A stretch of 35,321 bases of DNA from Flavobacteriales bacterium (lineage in GTDB: Bacteria > Bacteroidota > Bacteroidia > Flavobacteriales > Flavobacteriaceae): NCBI GenBank assembly GCA_027061855.1, contig JAMOVT010000070.1, positions 1 to 35,321 of the forward strand, in the 5' to 3' direction. Numbering within the stretch: the first letter of the stretch is position 1; every line of letters starts with the position of its first letter. The position numbers were made by a program, and so were the translations under genes. The notes beneath the pieces are model-generated. The model had not been told where the DNA came from and searched no databases. It worked only from the letters and a program-made list of their open reading frames with translations. Below, one piece after another: positions 1-8,025 of the stretch.

Positions 1-2
1 AG

Positions 3-992
3 GATCAAAGTCCTTTGTCACAAAAAGTGATTCAGGCTTTTCAAGACAATGAAGTATTGAATGTACAGGATGTTTTTCCTGACAATACAAATATAGAAAA
101 AGAGCAAATCAAAAAAGATTATGTGGCCGTAATCTCAATACCCGAAAAATTTGAAGCGGATATCCTGCAAAAAAGGTATCCGGGAATTCAAATTGACTTG
201 AATATGAGCAATATTTTGACGGCTAATTTTGCCAGTAAAAATATTCAAAAAGTATTGGCGACCCTACGTGCCGGAATAGAAATGGAAAGTTTGAAAAAAC
301 AAGGTTTGGCACCCCGGTTGGCCCGAAAAGCCTTTGAGCCGTTCCAAATTTCCTATCATAAACTCTATAATCCTGCGGGAAATTATCTCTATTTTATGCT
401 GCCTGCTCTATTGGGGGCTATTATGCAACAGGTTATTTTTCTTGCCATGGCATTGGTATTTGCCCGTGATTTTGAAGACGGATATTTTAAGAAACTAATC
501 AAAATCTCTAAAAATCCTTTTTATTTGATTGCAGTGAAGTTTGTTCCATATTTTGTTTTATCGGCTTTTGTATGGACAATGGTCGGTTTGATTTTCAATT
601 TTTTTCAAATTGACTACCAAGTATTTACCATTCCCATGTTGATAGCCGTTCTTTGGCTTACTCTTGCCGCAATGTTTATCGGAATGTTATTTTCCATATT
701 GATTCCCAATCGATTGAAAGCCACTGAATTTTTAATGGTAATTTCCACACCGGCATTTATTTTAAGCGGATTTACTTGGCCTTTATCGGCGATGCCCGGT
801 TGGGTGACTAAAATCTCTGATGCCATTCCACTTACTCATTTTCTTCAAGCTTTCAAGAAAACAGCTATGTATGGCGGTAATTTACACGATATTATTCCGC
901 AAATAACCGCATTAATTATTATTGCAAGTATCAGTTTTATTTTGATGCTCGTCAGTTTATGGTATAAAATAAAAAGAGCCTCAGGGAAATAA
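3..992 (+). CDS. ABC-2 type transporter permease, C-terminal part (5' end outside window)
   Basis: The frame is open to the left edge of the window: the codons before the TTG at 15 read on as D-Q-S-P-L, so the true start lies upstream and this is a fragment. About 120 residues of a non-cytoplasmic domain come first. At least five or six hydrophobic segments follow, beginning near residue 125 and ending with a helix before the basic tail IKRASGK. The motif NRLKATEFLMVISTPAFILSG followed by WPLSAMPGW is typical of ABC-2 membrane proteins of the YhhJ/YhiG-like exporter family, which work with an ATPase, often HlyD-like partners and TolC. No partner is visible here. It converges on the lipoprotein gene with a 19-base gap and no clear terminator. 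Confidence 0.85.
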   Translation, partial: DQSPLSQKVIQAFQDNEVLNVQDVFPDNTNIEKEQIKKDYVAVISIPEKFEADILQKRYPGIQIDLNMSNILTANFASKNIQKVLATLRAGIEMESLKKQGLAPRLARKAFEPFQISYHKLYNPAGNYLYFMLPALLGAIMQQVIFLAMALVFARDFEDGYFKKLIKISKNPFYLIAVKFVPYFVLSAFVWTMVGLIFNFFQIDYQVFTIPMLIAVLWLTLAAMFIGMLFSILIPNRLKATEFLMVISTPAFILSGFTWPLSAMPGWVTKISDAIPLTHFLQAFKKTAMYGGNLHDIIPQITALIIIASISFILMLVSLWYKIKRASGK

Positions 993-1011
993 AAGCTTCG
1001 ATTTTTAAAAA

Positions 1012-1635
1012 TTAAAGAGAAAACAATTCATTGAGTTTATGTACCTGTTTTTTCTTTAAACGTAAGGTATATGCGTTATCATCAATATAAAAGCGCACTA
1101 TAAAATAACCGGCTTTATCTAATTTTGAAATGAGTTCATCCGGGAGTTCTATAACTGCTTTTACAGGTTTAATCTCGGATGAAACCAAGCTGGAAGTATG
1201 AATAATTATTTCTTTCTCAGCGTCTTTTTCCTCTTTTTTATCCTTCTCCTCTTTGATAATTTTTGTTTCTTGCGTCGTTGTTGAAGTATGTTTTATCACC
1301 GATTGAATATCTTTGAAAGAAAGTTTATACAGTTGATTATCAAACCTAATAAATACAGTCGAATCTAAATTCTGTGCAGGATCCAGATTCAATTTGATTT
1401 TTAGGAGATTCCTTTCGTTTCCATTTTCCTTATAGCGTTCAAAAATCAGATTTGTATAATAATCCATCCGTTTTTTAGGATTCAAAGGATAAGCTCTTGC
1501 AGATAAGGGAAGGTAATGTTTTTCTTGTTTTTTAAAATCATCATACACGGTATTAATCTGATTAAGTTCACGAGATGAAAAGAAAAAACAGGAATTGAGT
1601 AAAACGGCAATGGAAATCAATAAAAATGCTCTCAT
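1012..1635 (-). CDS. Putative lipoprotein of unknown function
   Basis: This 207-residue protein has a short lipoprotein signal: basic start MRAF, a hydrophobic stretch, then the lipobox LLNSC with Cys16 as the probable lipidated residue. The mature part is charged. A Lys/Glu-rich low-complexity stretch near residues 125-145 separates two beta-rich segments that look related (FIRFDNQLYKLSFKDI and FIVRFYIDDNAYTLRLKKK), as if the protein had two similar lobes. I do not recognise a family. It is the last gene in the minus-strand run that begins with the hydrogenase, 61 bases after trmO, so it may be co-transcribed, but nothing ties it functionally to H2 metabolism. Confidence 0.7.
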   Translation of the reverse strand: MRAFLLISIAVLLNSCFFFSSRELNQINTVYDDFKKQEKHYLPLSARAYPLNPKKRMDYYTNLIFERYKENGNERNLLKIKLNLDPAQNLDSTVFIRFDNQLYKLSFKDIQSVIKHTSTTTQETKIIKEEKDKKEEKDAEKEIIIHTSSLVSSEIKPVKAVIELPDELISKLDKAGYFIVRFYIDDNAYTLRLKKKQVHKLNELFSL

Positions 1636-1696
1636 TTTTTATTTTTGATAACAAGAAGCAATAATTATTCCAAAAATCAAAAATTATAGAGGTTTT

Positions 1697-2209
1697 TTAG
1701 TGCTTATGCGGAATTCCTTTGATATGCAAAGCGAGATGATTTTCATCTCCGGTTTCATCTACCCAACCGTAGTTGGCATCACATTTGGCATCCAATTCTT
1801 TTAAATAAGGTTTTATATCAATGACAGGGGTACCGTCAAAAGCATCAATCCCGGAGATATAAATGATATTATTGACAATTTTTTTTATTTTTACGATGCT
1901 CAAACCTATGGGATTCGGACGGTTAGGACTTCGACTGGCAAAAACACCCACCGACATATTTGCTGCCCAGGGAGGTCGTAAAATATTTTCTGTGGTTTTT
2001 ATTTGGATTCTGTCCAAAGCATATAGAACATAAATATAAGTAAAGGTATTAATAAGTTTCAGTCCGTCGGTAAATTTTTTATCCAATACAATTTTAAATT
2101 CCCCTTTCTCGTCAACCACGGGTTGAAAAGGTGCCTTTTCACGATAAGGTGTTCTTAAAATTCCGATACTGCTATAAACATGATAAGATTTGGAATAGTT
2201 ATCCGGCAT
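1697..2209 (-). CDS. trmO: tRNA (N6-threonylcarbamoyladenosine37-N6)-methyltransferase TrmO-like (TsaA/VirR family)
   Basis: The 170-residue product matches the SAM-dependent TsaA-like beta-barrel family. It opens with IGILRTPYREKAPFQP and has the core signature SVGVFASRSPNRPNPIGLS followed by GIDAFDGTPVIDIKPYLKE, which form the cofactor site. In E. coli this family methylates N6 of t6A37 in tRNA; here it is the short single-domain form without the C-terminal extension. Its ATG lies only 4 bases after the hypC stop, so it is probably translated from the hydrogenase transcript. The link is odd for a tRNA modification gene. A metal- or cofactor-related role cannot be excluded, since some members occur in metabolic operons. 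Confidence 0.85.
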   Translation of the reverse strand: MPDNYSKSYHVYSSIGILRTPYREKAPFQPVVDEKGEFKIVLDKKFTDGLKLINTFTYIYVLYALDRIQIKTTENILRPPWAANMSVGVFASRSPNRPNPIGLSIVKIKKIVNNIIYISGIDAFDGTPVIDIKPYLKELDAKCDANYGWVDETGDENHLALHIKGIPHKH

Positions 2210-2213
2210 AATT

Positions 2214-2522
2214 CTATTCCTCTATATTTTCATTGTCTTCCTCGGGTTGTTCCGGTGTTTGAGGAGGTTGATTGCCATAACTCAATTCCGTTATTTCATC
2301 CATTTGGTAGAGTATATCCATGGTTTCACGGGCTTCTTTTTCATCTACGATACTAATGGCACTTCCTACATGCACCAATACATAATCTCCGATTTTTGCT
2401 TCGGGGACCATAGCCAAATTTACATCTTTTACTATGCCGTCAAAACTCACTTTGGCAATTCTGAAAACATCGTCAATTTGATTATCGATACTAATAATTT
2501 TACCTGGGATGGCTAAACACAT
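2214..2522 (-). CDS. hypC: Hydrogenase maturation chaperone HypC
   Basis: The protein starts MCLAIPGKII, the HypC/HupF signature. Cys2 is exposed after Met removal and carries the Fe(CN)2CO unit between HypD and the large subunit precursor. The central DVNLAMVPEAKIGDYVLVHVG segment is the usual OB-like fold. The C-terminal 20 residues are a Pro/Glu/Asn-rich acidic tail not needed for the family. It sits 68 bases after the protease gene, in the structural-gene operon and not with the other hyp genes, which is common for hypC. The ATG at 2520-2522 is required because the Cys must be residue 2. Confidence 0.96.
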   Translation of the reverse strand: MCLAIPGKIISIDNQIDDVFRIAKVSFDGIVKDVNLAMVPEAKIGDYVLVHVGSAISIVDEKEARETMDILYQMDEITELSYGNQPPQTPEQPEEDNENIEE

Positions 2523-2590
2523 ACTAATTAAAATTTAATCTAAAATACAGATTATTTTTGATAAAAAGAATGATTAAAACAAAAAAGAGA

Positions 2591-3151
2591 TCAAGAGCCG
2601 GACTTCACGACTTTGATTTTTTTTAATATGGTATTAATGGTAGTAATTATTTCGGGTATGCTTTTTTGCACTTCATCCGTCAATTGAATACTCATAGGGA
2701 TCATGCCTTTAATAGAAACGGTCACCAGAATAATTTTGGGCAATTCCCATTTAAATTCGAGGGCATCAATCATATCTTTCAGTCCTACATCATGTGCGCT
2801 GAGCACGGTGGGAAAATCGGCTGCAAATTTTGGATACATCACATCTATGGTTCCGGGTGGACGAAAATCCATGGTAGCATCTATAAAAATAACCAGTGGA
2901 TATTGGGCCAATATCGGCATCAAGTCAAAACTTCCGGTACCACCGTCCATAATATCGACAAAATCGGGAAGTTTTTCTTTGCTTAACGCCTGCACCGCAT
3001 GCACGCCTACGCCTTCATCTCCCATGAGATAGTTTCCTATTCCCAGAATCAGCACACGATCTTTAAATTTTCCCTCGGGATAGTCATGGGTTTGATAGAA
3101 AAGCTTTTGCAATTCCATCACATCATCGGAAATCATAGTGGTTTTCTTCAT
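2591..3151 (-). CDS. hyaD: [NiFe] hydrogenase maturation endopeptidase (HyaD/HybD/HupD family)
   Basis: The protease removes the C-terminal peptide of the large subunit after nickel insertion. The family core begins at residue 28 with VLILGIGNYLMGDEGVGVHAV, whose Glu is a nickel-contacting residue. It is followed by DGGTGSFDLMPIL, containing the second metal-binding Asp, and by SAHDVGLKDMIDAL with the conserved His. The first 27 residues are an extra N-terminal segment; ATG 3149-3151 is the only in-frame ATG that gives an uninterrupted product from the spacer, but Met6 (MISDD) is an alternative start. It lies 82 bases after the cytochrome b gene. Its substrate is the large subunit at 4051-5787, which still carries its cleavable tail. 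Confidence 0.93.
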   Translation of the reverse strand: MKKTTMISDDVMELQKLFYQTHDYPEGKFKDRVLILGIGNYLMGDEGVGVHAVQALSKEKLPDFVDIMDGGTGSFDLMPILAQYPLVIFIDATMDFRPPGTIDVMYPKFAADFPTVLSAHDVGLKDMIDALEFKWELPKIILVTVSIKGMIPMSIQLTDEVQKSIPEIITTINTILKKIKVVKSGS

Positions 3152-3233
3152 TTTGCTTGAATAATTTTTATAAACAGACCCGGAAATCTGATTAAATTTC
3201 CAGGCCTGAAATTCAATTTAATTTAATGATACT

Positions 3234-3995
3234 TCAATTTTCATCTTTATCATTTTTCTTTTCTTTTCCTTTTATCTTTTCCAGTAACCAGTCAAAGCTT
3301 TTTCTAAATCTTTCGGCACGGACAAATTTAAATCCGCTAATCATGGAGGAGGCTTCACCGCGGGCTTCCACATAATCATGATAAAGCACCAAATATACAT
3401 GGATTACCACAAAGGTCATGAAAAACCAGGTAAATAAGTGGTGTATATATCGAGTGGGAATATCACCGCCCAGCATGGGAACAATCCAGTGGAAGGCTTT
3501 TGGAAACCACCATCCGGAGGTATCGGCTATCAGTGCCAATCCGGTTATGGCTTGCAAGATAAAAAAGAGGGTCATAATAAAATAGGAAAAAGCAGCCAAA
3601 GCATTATGCCCGATACTGATATCGGATAGTTTATGTTCCTTGTCTTTCATTAAAAAAATATCCACTTTAAGCACATGCATAATATTTTGCCAATGTTTTT
3701 TGGTATAGGGAATAAAATTTCTCCAATTGGCAAATTGATTTCCGGCAAAAGCCCAATAAATTCTGAAAAGTAGATTTGCAATTAAAATATAGGCAAAAGC
3801 AAAATGTATCAGTCGTATATAACCGAACCAAAAAGAATTTGTAGGTTCGACATTGAGATTAAAAGAGGGAGGATTGGCAATAATAAAACCGGTTATTACC
3901 AATACGGTCAATGATAGCACCGTTGTCCAATGAAAAAAACGGACGGCCAATTCCCATACATAAACTCTTTTATAATTAGGAGTTGCGATTTTCAT
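3234..3995 (-). CDS. hyaC: Ni/Fe-hydrogenase b-type cytochrome subunit
   Basis: This 253-residue integral membrane di-haem cytochrome b takes electrons from the small subunit and passes them to quinone. Four membrane segments are visible: near residues 18-40 (RFFHWTTVLSLTVLVITGF), 62-85 (IRLIHFAFAYILIANLLFR), 128-155 (HNALAAFSYFIMTLFFILQ) and 185-208 (HHLFTWFFMTFVVIHVYLVLYHD). Histidines in helices 1, 2 and 4 are the expected haem ligands. The tail is strongly basic and cytoplasmic. It is 55 bases downstream of the large subunit gene. Its presence makes this a quinone-linked respiratory uptake hydrogenase and not a soluble one. Confidence 0.94.
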   Translation of the reverse strand: MKIATPNYKRVYVWELAVRFFHWTTVLSLTVLVITGFIIANPPSFNLNVEPTNSFWFGYIRLIHFAFAYILIANLLFRIYWAFAGNQFANWRNFIPYTKKHWQNIMHVLKVDIFLMKDKEHKLSDISIGHNALAAFSYFIMTLFFILQAITGLALIADTSGWWFPKAFHWIVPMLGGDIPTRYIHHLFTWFFMTFVVIHVYLVLYHDYVEARGEASSMISGFKFVRAERFRKSFDWLLEKIKGKEKKNDKDEN

Positions 3996-4050
3996 TTTTA
4001 TAATTTTTTATTTTAAAACCTGTAAGGATTTAAAAATTTTATTTAATTGA

Positions 4051-5787
4051 TTATATGGAACACGCTCCACCAATTTGCAATTGGCTGATGTGTTTACCAT
4101 GCGGATCATATAAATGTACAGCACAAGCCAAACAGGGATCAAATGAATGGATTGTTCTTAATATTTCCAAAGGTTTCATGGGATCGGCAATAGGAGTTCC
4201 TATCAACGCCGACTCATAGGCTGACATTTGCCCTTTGGGATCTCTTGGGGCGGCATTCCAAGTGGTAGGAACAACCATTTGATAATTGGCTGTTTTTTTA
4301 TCTTTAATCACAATCCAATGTGCCAATCCACCGCGGGGAGCTTCCATATAACCCACTCCTTTTGCTTCTTTGGGCCATGTATTTGGTTCCCATTTTTCCA
4401 TATTGGCCATTCTGGTATCCCCTTTTTTGATATTATTGATCAACTGATCGTAAAATTCCAATCCCCAGTCTGCCAATAAAGCGGATTCCAATCCTCTTGC
4501 CGCCGTTCTTCCCAGTGTGGAGAATAAAGCTTCAACAGGCAAATCCAGTTTTTTCAATGCATAATCAACTATGTTTTTATATTCGGGAATACCTTTGGCA
4601 TACCCTACCAGCATACGTGATAAGGGTCCTACTTCCATAGGTTTGCCTTGGTATCGAGGAGTTTTAATAAAACTGTATTCTTTATCTACGTCAAGATATT
4701 CATACGGAGGTTTAGGACCTGTATAATGGATATTTGTTTCTCCATTATAAGGATGCAGTCCTTTATCTTTACCGACACTGTAATCATACCATGATTTATT
4801 GACAAATTCTTGAATATCATTGGTATTTTCAAGATCTACATCACGCACTGTGGATAAATCTCCATCGACTATAATACCGCGCGGCCATTTATAACTGTTG
4901 ATGTTACGAATGTTATCCGTAGGCAAGTCACCATAAACAAGATAATTTTTGAATTTAGAAATACCAATATTTCCCCAATCTTTATAGAAGGAAGCTATGG
5001 CTAATAAATCGGGGACATATACTTCATTGATAAATTGGTGTGCTTCTTTCAAGAGTTTGCCTACATAGGCTAATCTTTCGGCATTAAGACTACCCGCATC
5101 ATCCAAATTGATAGAACTGGCTAAACCACCTACCAAGAAATGCGGATGAGGATTTTTACCTCCCAAAATAGTATGGATTTTCACGATTTCCTTTTGAAAA
5201 TCCAGAGCTTCCAGATAATGGGTTACCGCCATAAGATTTACTTCCGGAGGGAGTTTCATGGCAGGGTGTCCCCAATAACCGTTGGCAAAAATTCCCAACT
5301 GTCCGCTGTCAACCAGTTTTTTGATTCTTTTTTTTACATCCGAGAAATATCCCGGAGAACTATTAGGCCACTTGGATATACTTTGTGCCAATTCCGAAGT
5401 TTTTTTAGGATCGGCATCCAGTACTTTGGTTATATCTACCCAATCCAAGGCATGTAAATGATAAAAGTGCACTACATGGTCTTGAAAAGCATGAGCTATG
5501 GTAATAATATTACGTGCAATTTCGGCATTGGGAGGGATTACGATTCCCAAAGCATCTTCAACGGCTCGTATGGAAGCAATGGCATGTACGGTGGTACAAA
5601 CGCCACAAGTTCTCTGTACAAATGCCCAAACATCGCGCGGGTCTCTCCCCTCAACGATTTTTTCCATTCCACGTACCATAGTGGAGGAGCTGTATGCGTT
5701 TACGACTTTTCCGTCTTTTATTTCGGCTTCTATTCTTAAATGACCTTCGATACGTGTAATCGGGTCGATAACTATTCTATTTGCCAT
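4051..5787 (-). CDS. hyaB: [NiFe] hydrogenase large subunit (group 1, uptake type)
   Basis: This is the catalytic subunit that splits H2 on a Ni-Fe(CN)2CO site. The N-terminal motif RTCGVCTTVHA lies near residues 60-70 and the C-terminal motif DPCLACAVH near residues 552-560, so all four metal-binding cysteines are present. After the conserved His come 18 residues (LYDPHGK...GGACSI) that the protease removes. The 578-residue length and the start MANRIVIDPITRIEGHLRIE are typical of membrane-associated group 1 enzymes. It has no signal peptide and is exported together with the Tat-bearing small subunit. Spacing to the upstream small subunit gene is 12 bases, consistent with tight co-translation. 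Confidence 0.97.
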   Translation of the reverse strand: MANRIVIDPITRIEGHLRIEAEIKDGKVVNAYSSSTMVRGMEKIVEGRDPRDVWAFVQRTCGVCTTVHAIASIRAVEDALGIVIPPNAEIARNIITIAHAFQDHVVHFYHLHALDWVDITKVLDADPKKTSELAQSISKWPNSSPGYFSDVKKRIKKLVDSGQLGIFANGYWGHPAMKLPPEVNLMAVTHYLEALDFQKEIVKIHTILGGKNPHPHFLVGGLASSINLDDAGSLNAERLAYVGKLLKEAHQFINEVYVPDLLAIASFYKDWGNIGISKFKNYLVYGDLPTDNIRNINSYKWPRGIIVDGDLSTVRDVDLENTNDIQEFVNKSWYDYSVGKDKGLHPYNGETNIHYTGPKPPYEYLDVDKEYSFIKTPRYQGKPMEVGPLSRMLVGYAKGIPEYKNIVDYALKKLDLPVEALFSTLGRTAARGLESALLADWGLEFYDQLINNIKKGDTRMANMEKWEPNTWPKEAKGVGYMEAPRGGLAHWIVIKDKKTANYQMVVPTTWNAAPRDPKGQMSAYESALIGTPIADPMKPLEILRTIHSFDPCLACAVHLYDPHGKHISQLQIGGACSI

Positions 5788-5799
5788 GATTTAATTTTT

Positions 5800-6924
5800 T
5801 TATTCTTCTAAATTTTTTTCGTTGAGTTCTCCCAAGCATTTATTTAAATCCAATTCATCTTTTTTAAAGAAATTAGTAGCAATAGCATGTACGGCTGCTC
5901 CGGCTGCTGCTGCTCCTAAAACCACTTTTCCTATTTTGTCTGCTGTTGCTTCTATACCCATACCCGGCACATTTTCCAATCTCTCATAAAAAGGACCGTT
6001 ATCCCAGAAATTATTTTCACTACATCCGATACAAGGATAACCGGATTTAATCGGGAAACTGACGCCATTGTTCCATCCCATTGTTCCGCATGAATTATAA
6101 GTTACAGGACCTCTACATCCGAGTTTATATAGGCAATAGCCTTTCTTCGCTTCCTCACTGTCAAAACTTTCGGCAAAAAGTCCGGCATCAAAATAAGGCC
6201 TTCGGTAACACGAATCGTGTACTCTTTTTCCATAAAATTGTTTGGGTCTTCCTTCCGAATCCAATTCGGGAAGAGCGCCAAACATTGCATAATAAAGCAC
6301 TACTCCGGTCATGACTTCGGCAATGGGAGGACATCCCGGCACTTTTACAATGGTTTTGTCTTTTATAATGGCATCTACGGGCACCGCTCCTGTCGGATTA
6401 GGGGATGCCGCTTGCACTCCTCCCCAAGCAGAACAACTGCCAAAAGCTAATATGGCGGCTGCTCCGGCGGCAGATTCTTTGATTATTTCAACGGCTGTCC
6501 TTCCGGCAATGGTACAATACACACCCTCATCTTTTGTAGGAATGGCTCCTTCCACCACTAAAATATATTTCCCGTAGTTTTCTTTCATCGATTCTTGCTT
6601 GGCTTCTTCCGCCTGATGACCGGCAGCTGCCATTAAAGTATCCGTGTAATCCAATGAAATAGTATCCAGAATAACATCTGCAACCAAAGGATGATCAGAT
6701 TTTATAAAAGATTCGGTACAACCGGTACACTCCTGAAAATGTTCCCAAATAACCGGAATGCGTTTTTTTGTTTCCATGGTTTTAACCAGTTGGCCTACCA
6801 TACTGTGATCCAAACCCATAAAAGCCGCCATATAAGTGGCGAATTTTAAGAAGTCTCTTCTTGAATAACCCTTTCGAAGTATACTTTCATAGAAGGTTTC
6901 TTCGCGTTGTAATAATTTTTTCAT
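5800..6924 (-). CDS. hyaA: [NiFe] hydrogenase small subunit, Tat-exported
   Basis: The small subunit carries the three-cluster electron relay. A twin-arginine signal SRRDFLKFA is at residues 21-29. The proximal cluster ligands are ECTGCTES (Cys66, Cys69), FGSCSAW (Cys164) and PGCPP (Cys198). The distal cluster segment HDSCYRRPYF and the medial cluster segment CIGCSENNFWDNGP follow. A C-terminal hydrophobic Ala/Gly-rich segment (IGKVVLGAAAAGAAVHAIA) is the usual membrane anchor next to cytochrome b. The proximal motif has CTGC, not the CTCC of six-cysteine oxygen-tolerant (group 1d) enzymes, so a standard oxygen-sensitive type, perhaps group 1b, is likely. It is the first gene of the operon. 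Confidence 0.96.
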   Translation of the reverse strand: MKKLLQREETFYESILRKGYSRRDFLKFATYMAAFMGLDHSMVGQLVKTMETKKRIPVIWEHFQECTGCTESFIKSDHPLVADVILDTISLDYTDTLMAAAGHQAEEAKQESMKENYGKYILVVEGAIPTKDEGVYCTIAGRTAVEIIKESAAGAAAILAFGSCSAWGGVQAASPNPTGAVPVDAIIKDKTIVKVPGCPPIAEVMTGVVLYYAMFGALPELDSEGRPKQFYGKRVHDSCYRRPYFDAGLFAESFDSEEAKKGYCLYKLGCRGPVTYNSCGTMGWNNGVSFPIKSGYPCIGCSENNFWDNGPFYERLENVPGMGIEATADKIGKVVLGAAAAGAAVHAIATNFFKKDELDLNKCLGELNEKNLEE

Positions 6925-7177
6925 GAGATAGATGAAATCTTTAAATTAAATTTTACATAAAATTAACAATTTTTATAGTAAATTTTTGATGATATTTATC
7001 ACTTTTTTATTAGTCGCTCTATTTTCATCTATGTTTCCTTTAAATTATAGTAAAAATATTATCAAAACTGATATATGTCAGTTATTTTTAATAAATATTT
7101 ATATTAAAACTTAAAAATTAAAATTAGTCTCTTTACTTATTCTTTTTAATCATTAAATTTGTTTATAATTTGATAAA
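6925..7177. promoter_or_regulatory. Divergent control region between the hydrogenase operon and hypA
   Basis: These 253 very AT-rich bases separate two divergent operons of one pathway, so they should hold both promoters. A TAAATTTG at 7154-7161 matches the Bacteroidota -7 consensus TAnnTTTG, upstream of hypA, but I see no convincing -33 TTTG at the right distance. An inverted repeat AACTGATATATGTCAGTT at 7066-7083 (arms AACTGA/TCAGTT) and a shorter TGATA-tt-TATCA at 6990-7001 are candidate operators. In this AT-rich stretch the shorter one may be chance. No repeat family member of the kind seen downstream lies here. Confidence 0.45.
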
Positions 7178-7516
7178 ATGCATGAATTATCCATTGCTAT
7201 GGGAATAGTGAAAATAGCGGAGAAAGAAGCGGAGAAACTTAATATTTCAGAAGTGAAAGCCATAGATTTAGAAATAGGAACACTCTCCGGTATTGAAATA
7301 GAATCTTTAAATTTTGCTTGGCCTATGGCTATTGCGGGGAGTGTATTGGAAAAAGCGGAAAAACGAATTTATATCATTCCCGCAAAGGCTAAATGTTTGG
7401 AATGTGAGCATGTTTTCGAAATAAAAAATTTATTTGACGATTGCCCGGTATGCGGCAGTCATTTCAAAGATATATTTCAAGGAAAAGAAATGAGAGTAAA
7501 AAGCATAGAGATTTGA
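7178..7516 (+). CDS. hypA: Hydrogenase nickel incorporation protein HypA
   Basis: HypA delivers Ni to the large subunit together with HypB. The start MHELSIAMGIV carries the Ni-binding N-terminus (Met1-His2-Glu3). The zinc site is made of two CxxC pairs, Cys73/Cys76 (CLEC) and Cys89/Cys92 (CPVC). The 112-residue length is typical. It is first in the plus-strand maturation operon, directly opposite the hydrogenase structural genes. A 696-base repeat-rich spacer follows before hypB, which is unusual because hypA and hypB are normally adjacent. Confidence 0.96.
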   Translation: MHELSIAMGIVKIAEKEAEKLNISEVKAIDLEIGTLSGIEIESLNFAWPMAIAGSVLEKAEKRIYIIPAKAKCLECEHVFEIKNLFDDCPVCGSHFKDIFQGKEMRVKSIEI

Positions 7517-7656
7517 TATGGTTAATTGATGATTTGATGATATGATAAATTGTGGAATCGTGTAATAGTTATGAGTTATAAGTTATGAGTTATGGGTTAT
7601 GAAATTGGGGAATTGTTGAATCGTTGAATCGTTAAATCGTTGAAGCGCTATATAAA

Positions 7657-7704
7657 GGTGGCTGAGTGATTGACGAGGAACGAGGAAATCGTATCGAAGC
7701 CACC
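7657..7704 (+). repeat. 48-base hairpin repeat, GGTGGCT/AGCCACC arms
   Basis: Arms GGTGGCT (7657-7663) and AGCCACC (7698-7704) are perfect complements; the interior holds GAGTG after the left arm and TATCGA before the right arm. A nearly identical copy lies on the minus strand at 26889-26936, where the arms read GGTGACT/AGTCACC. That compensatory change keeps pairing. Related copies with other cores are at 7799-7844 and 12533-12589. Confidence 0.7.
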
Positions 7705-7780
7705 GGTTTTGGAATCGTGGAATCGTGGAATTGATAATTTGATAATATTATGACGTGAAGATGCCGTAAATGGTGAAATC

Positions 7781-8025
7781 GTGGAACTGATATATAAAGG
7801 TGGCTGAGTGTCCCGAACTCGCTTCGGGATGTATCGAAGCTACCGAGTATGTAATGATTAAATTGTGGAATTAATTATAGATTAAACAAATAAACAGTTA
7901 AACAAAAAAACATTTGCCGGATGAACGATGCCAGATGACCAAAATTAAAATATAAAAAGAGATAATAACTAACAATAGATTATCAGATTATCAAAAAAAC
8001 AGTAAATCAATCTGACTAACAAACT
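7781..8025 (+). repeat. Leader repeat copy A (upstream of hypB), homologous to 12515-12772
   Basis: This segment matches 12515-12772 along its whole length. Shared blocks in the same order are GTGGAACTGA, the GGTGGCTGAGTG hairpin, TAGATTAAACAAA, CATTTGCCGGATGAACGATG with the following CCAGATGACC and AAAATTAAAATATAAAAAGAG, and TATCAGATTATC plus the A-tract before CAGTAAATCAAT. The main differences are the hairpin core and small indels. Each copy runs into an AACTGACAAC array and then a hyp start codon. Confidence 0.8.
7799..7844 (+). repeat. Hairpin repeat with inner TCCCGAA/TTCGGGA stem
   Basis: Same outer frame as the element at 7657: GGTGGCTGAGTG at the left and TATCGAAGCTACC at the right, with one G-T pair in the outer stem. 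The core is replaced by a perfect inner stem TCCCGAA (7811-7817) and TTCGGGA (7823-7829) around a five-base loop. Confidence 0.65.

Noticed and set aside
1641-1684. Inverted repeat ATTTTTGAT/ATCAAAAAT between trmO and the lipoprotein gene as a terminator
   Set aside because: The stem is purely AT-rich apart from one pair, with a 26-base loop and no following T-tract; chance is likely in this DNA.
5800-6924. Oxygen-tolerant (six-cysteine, group 1d) hydrogenase
   Set aside because: The proximal motif is CTGC without the extra cysteine of CTCC.
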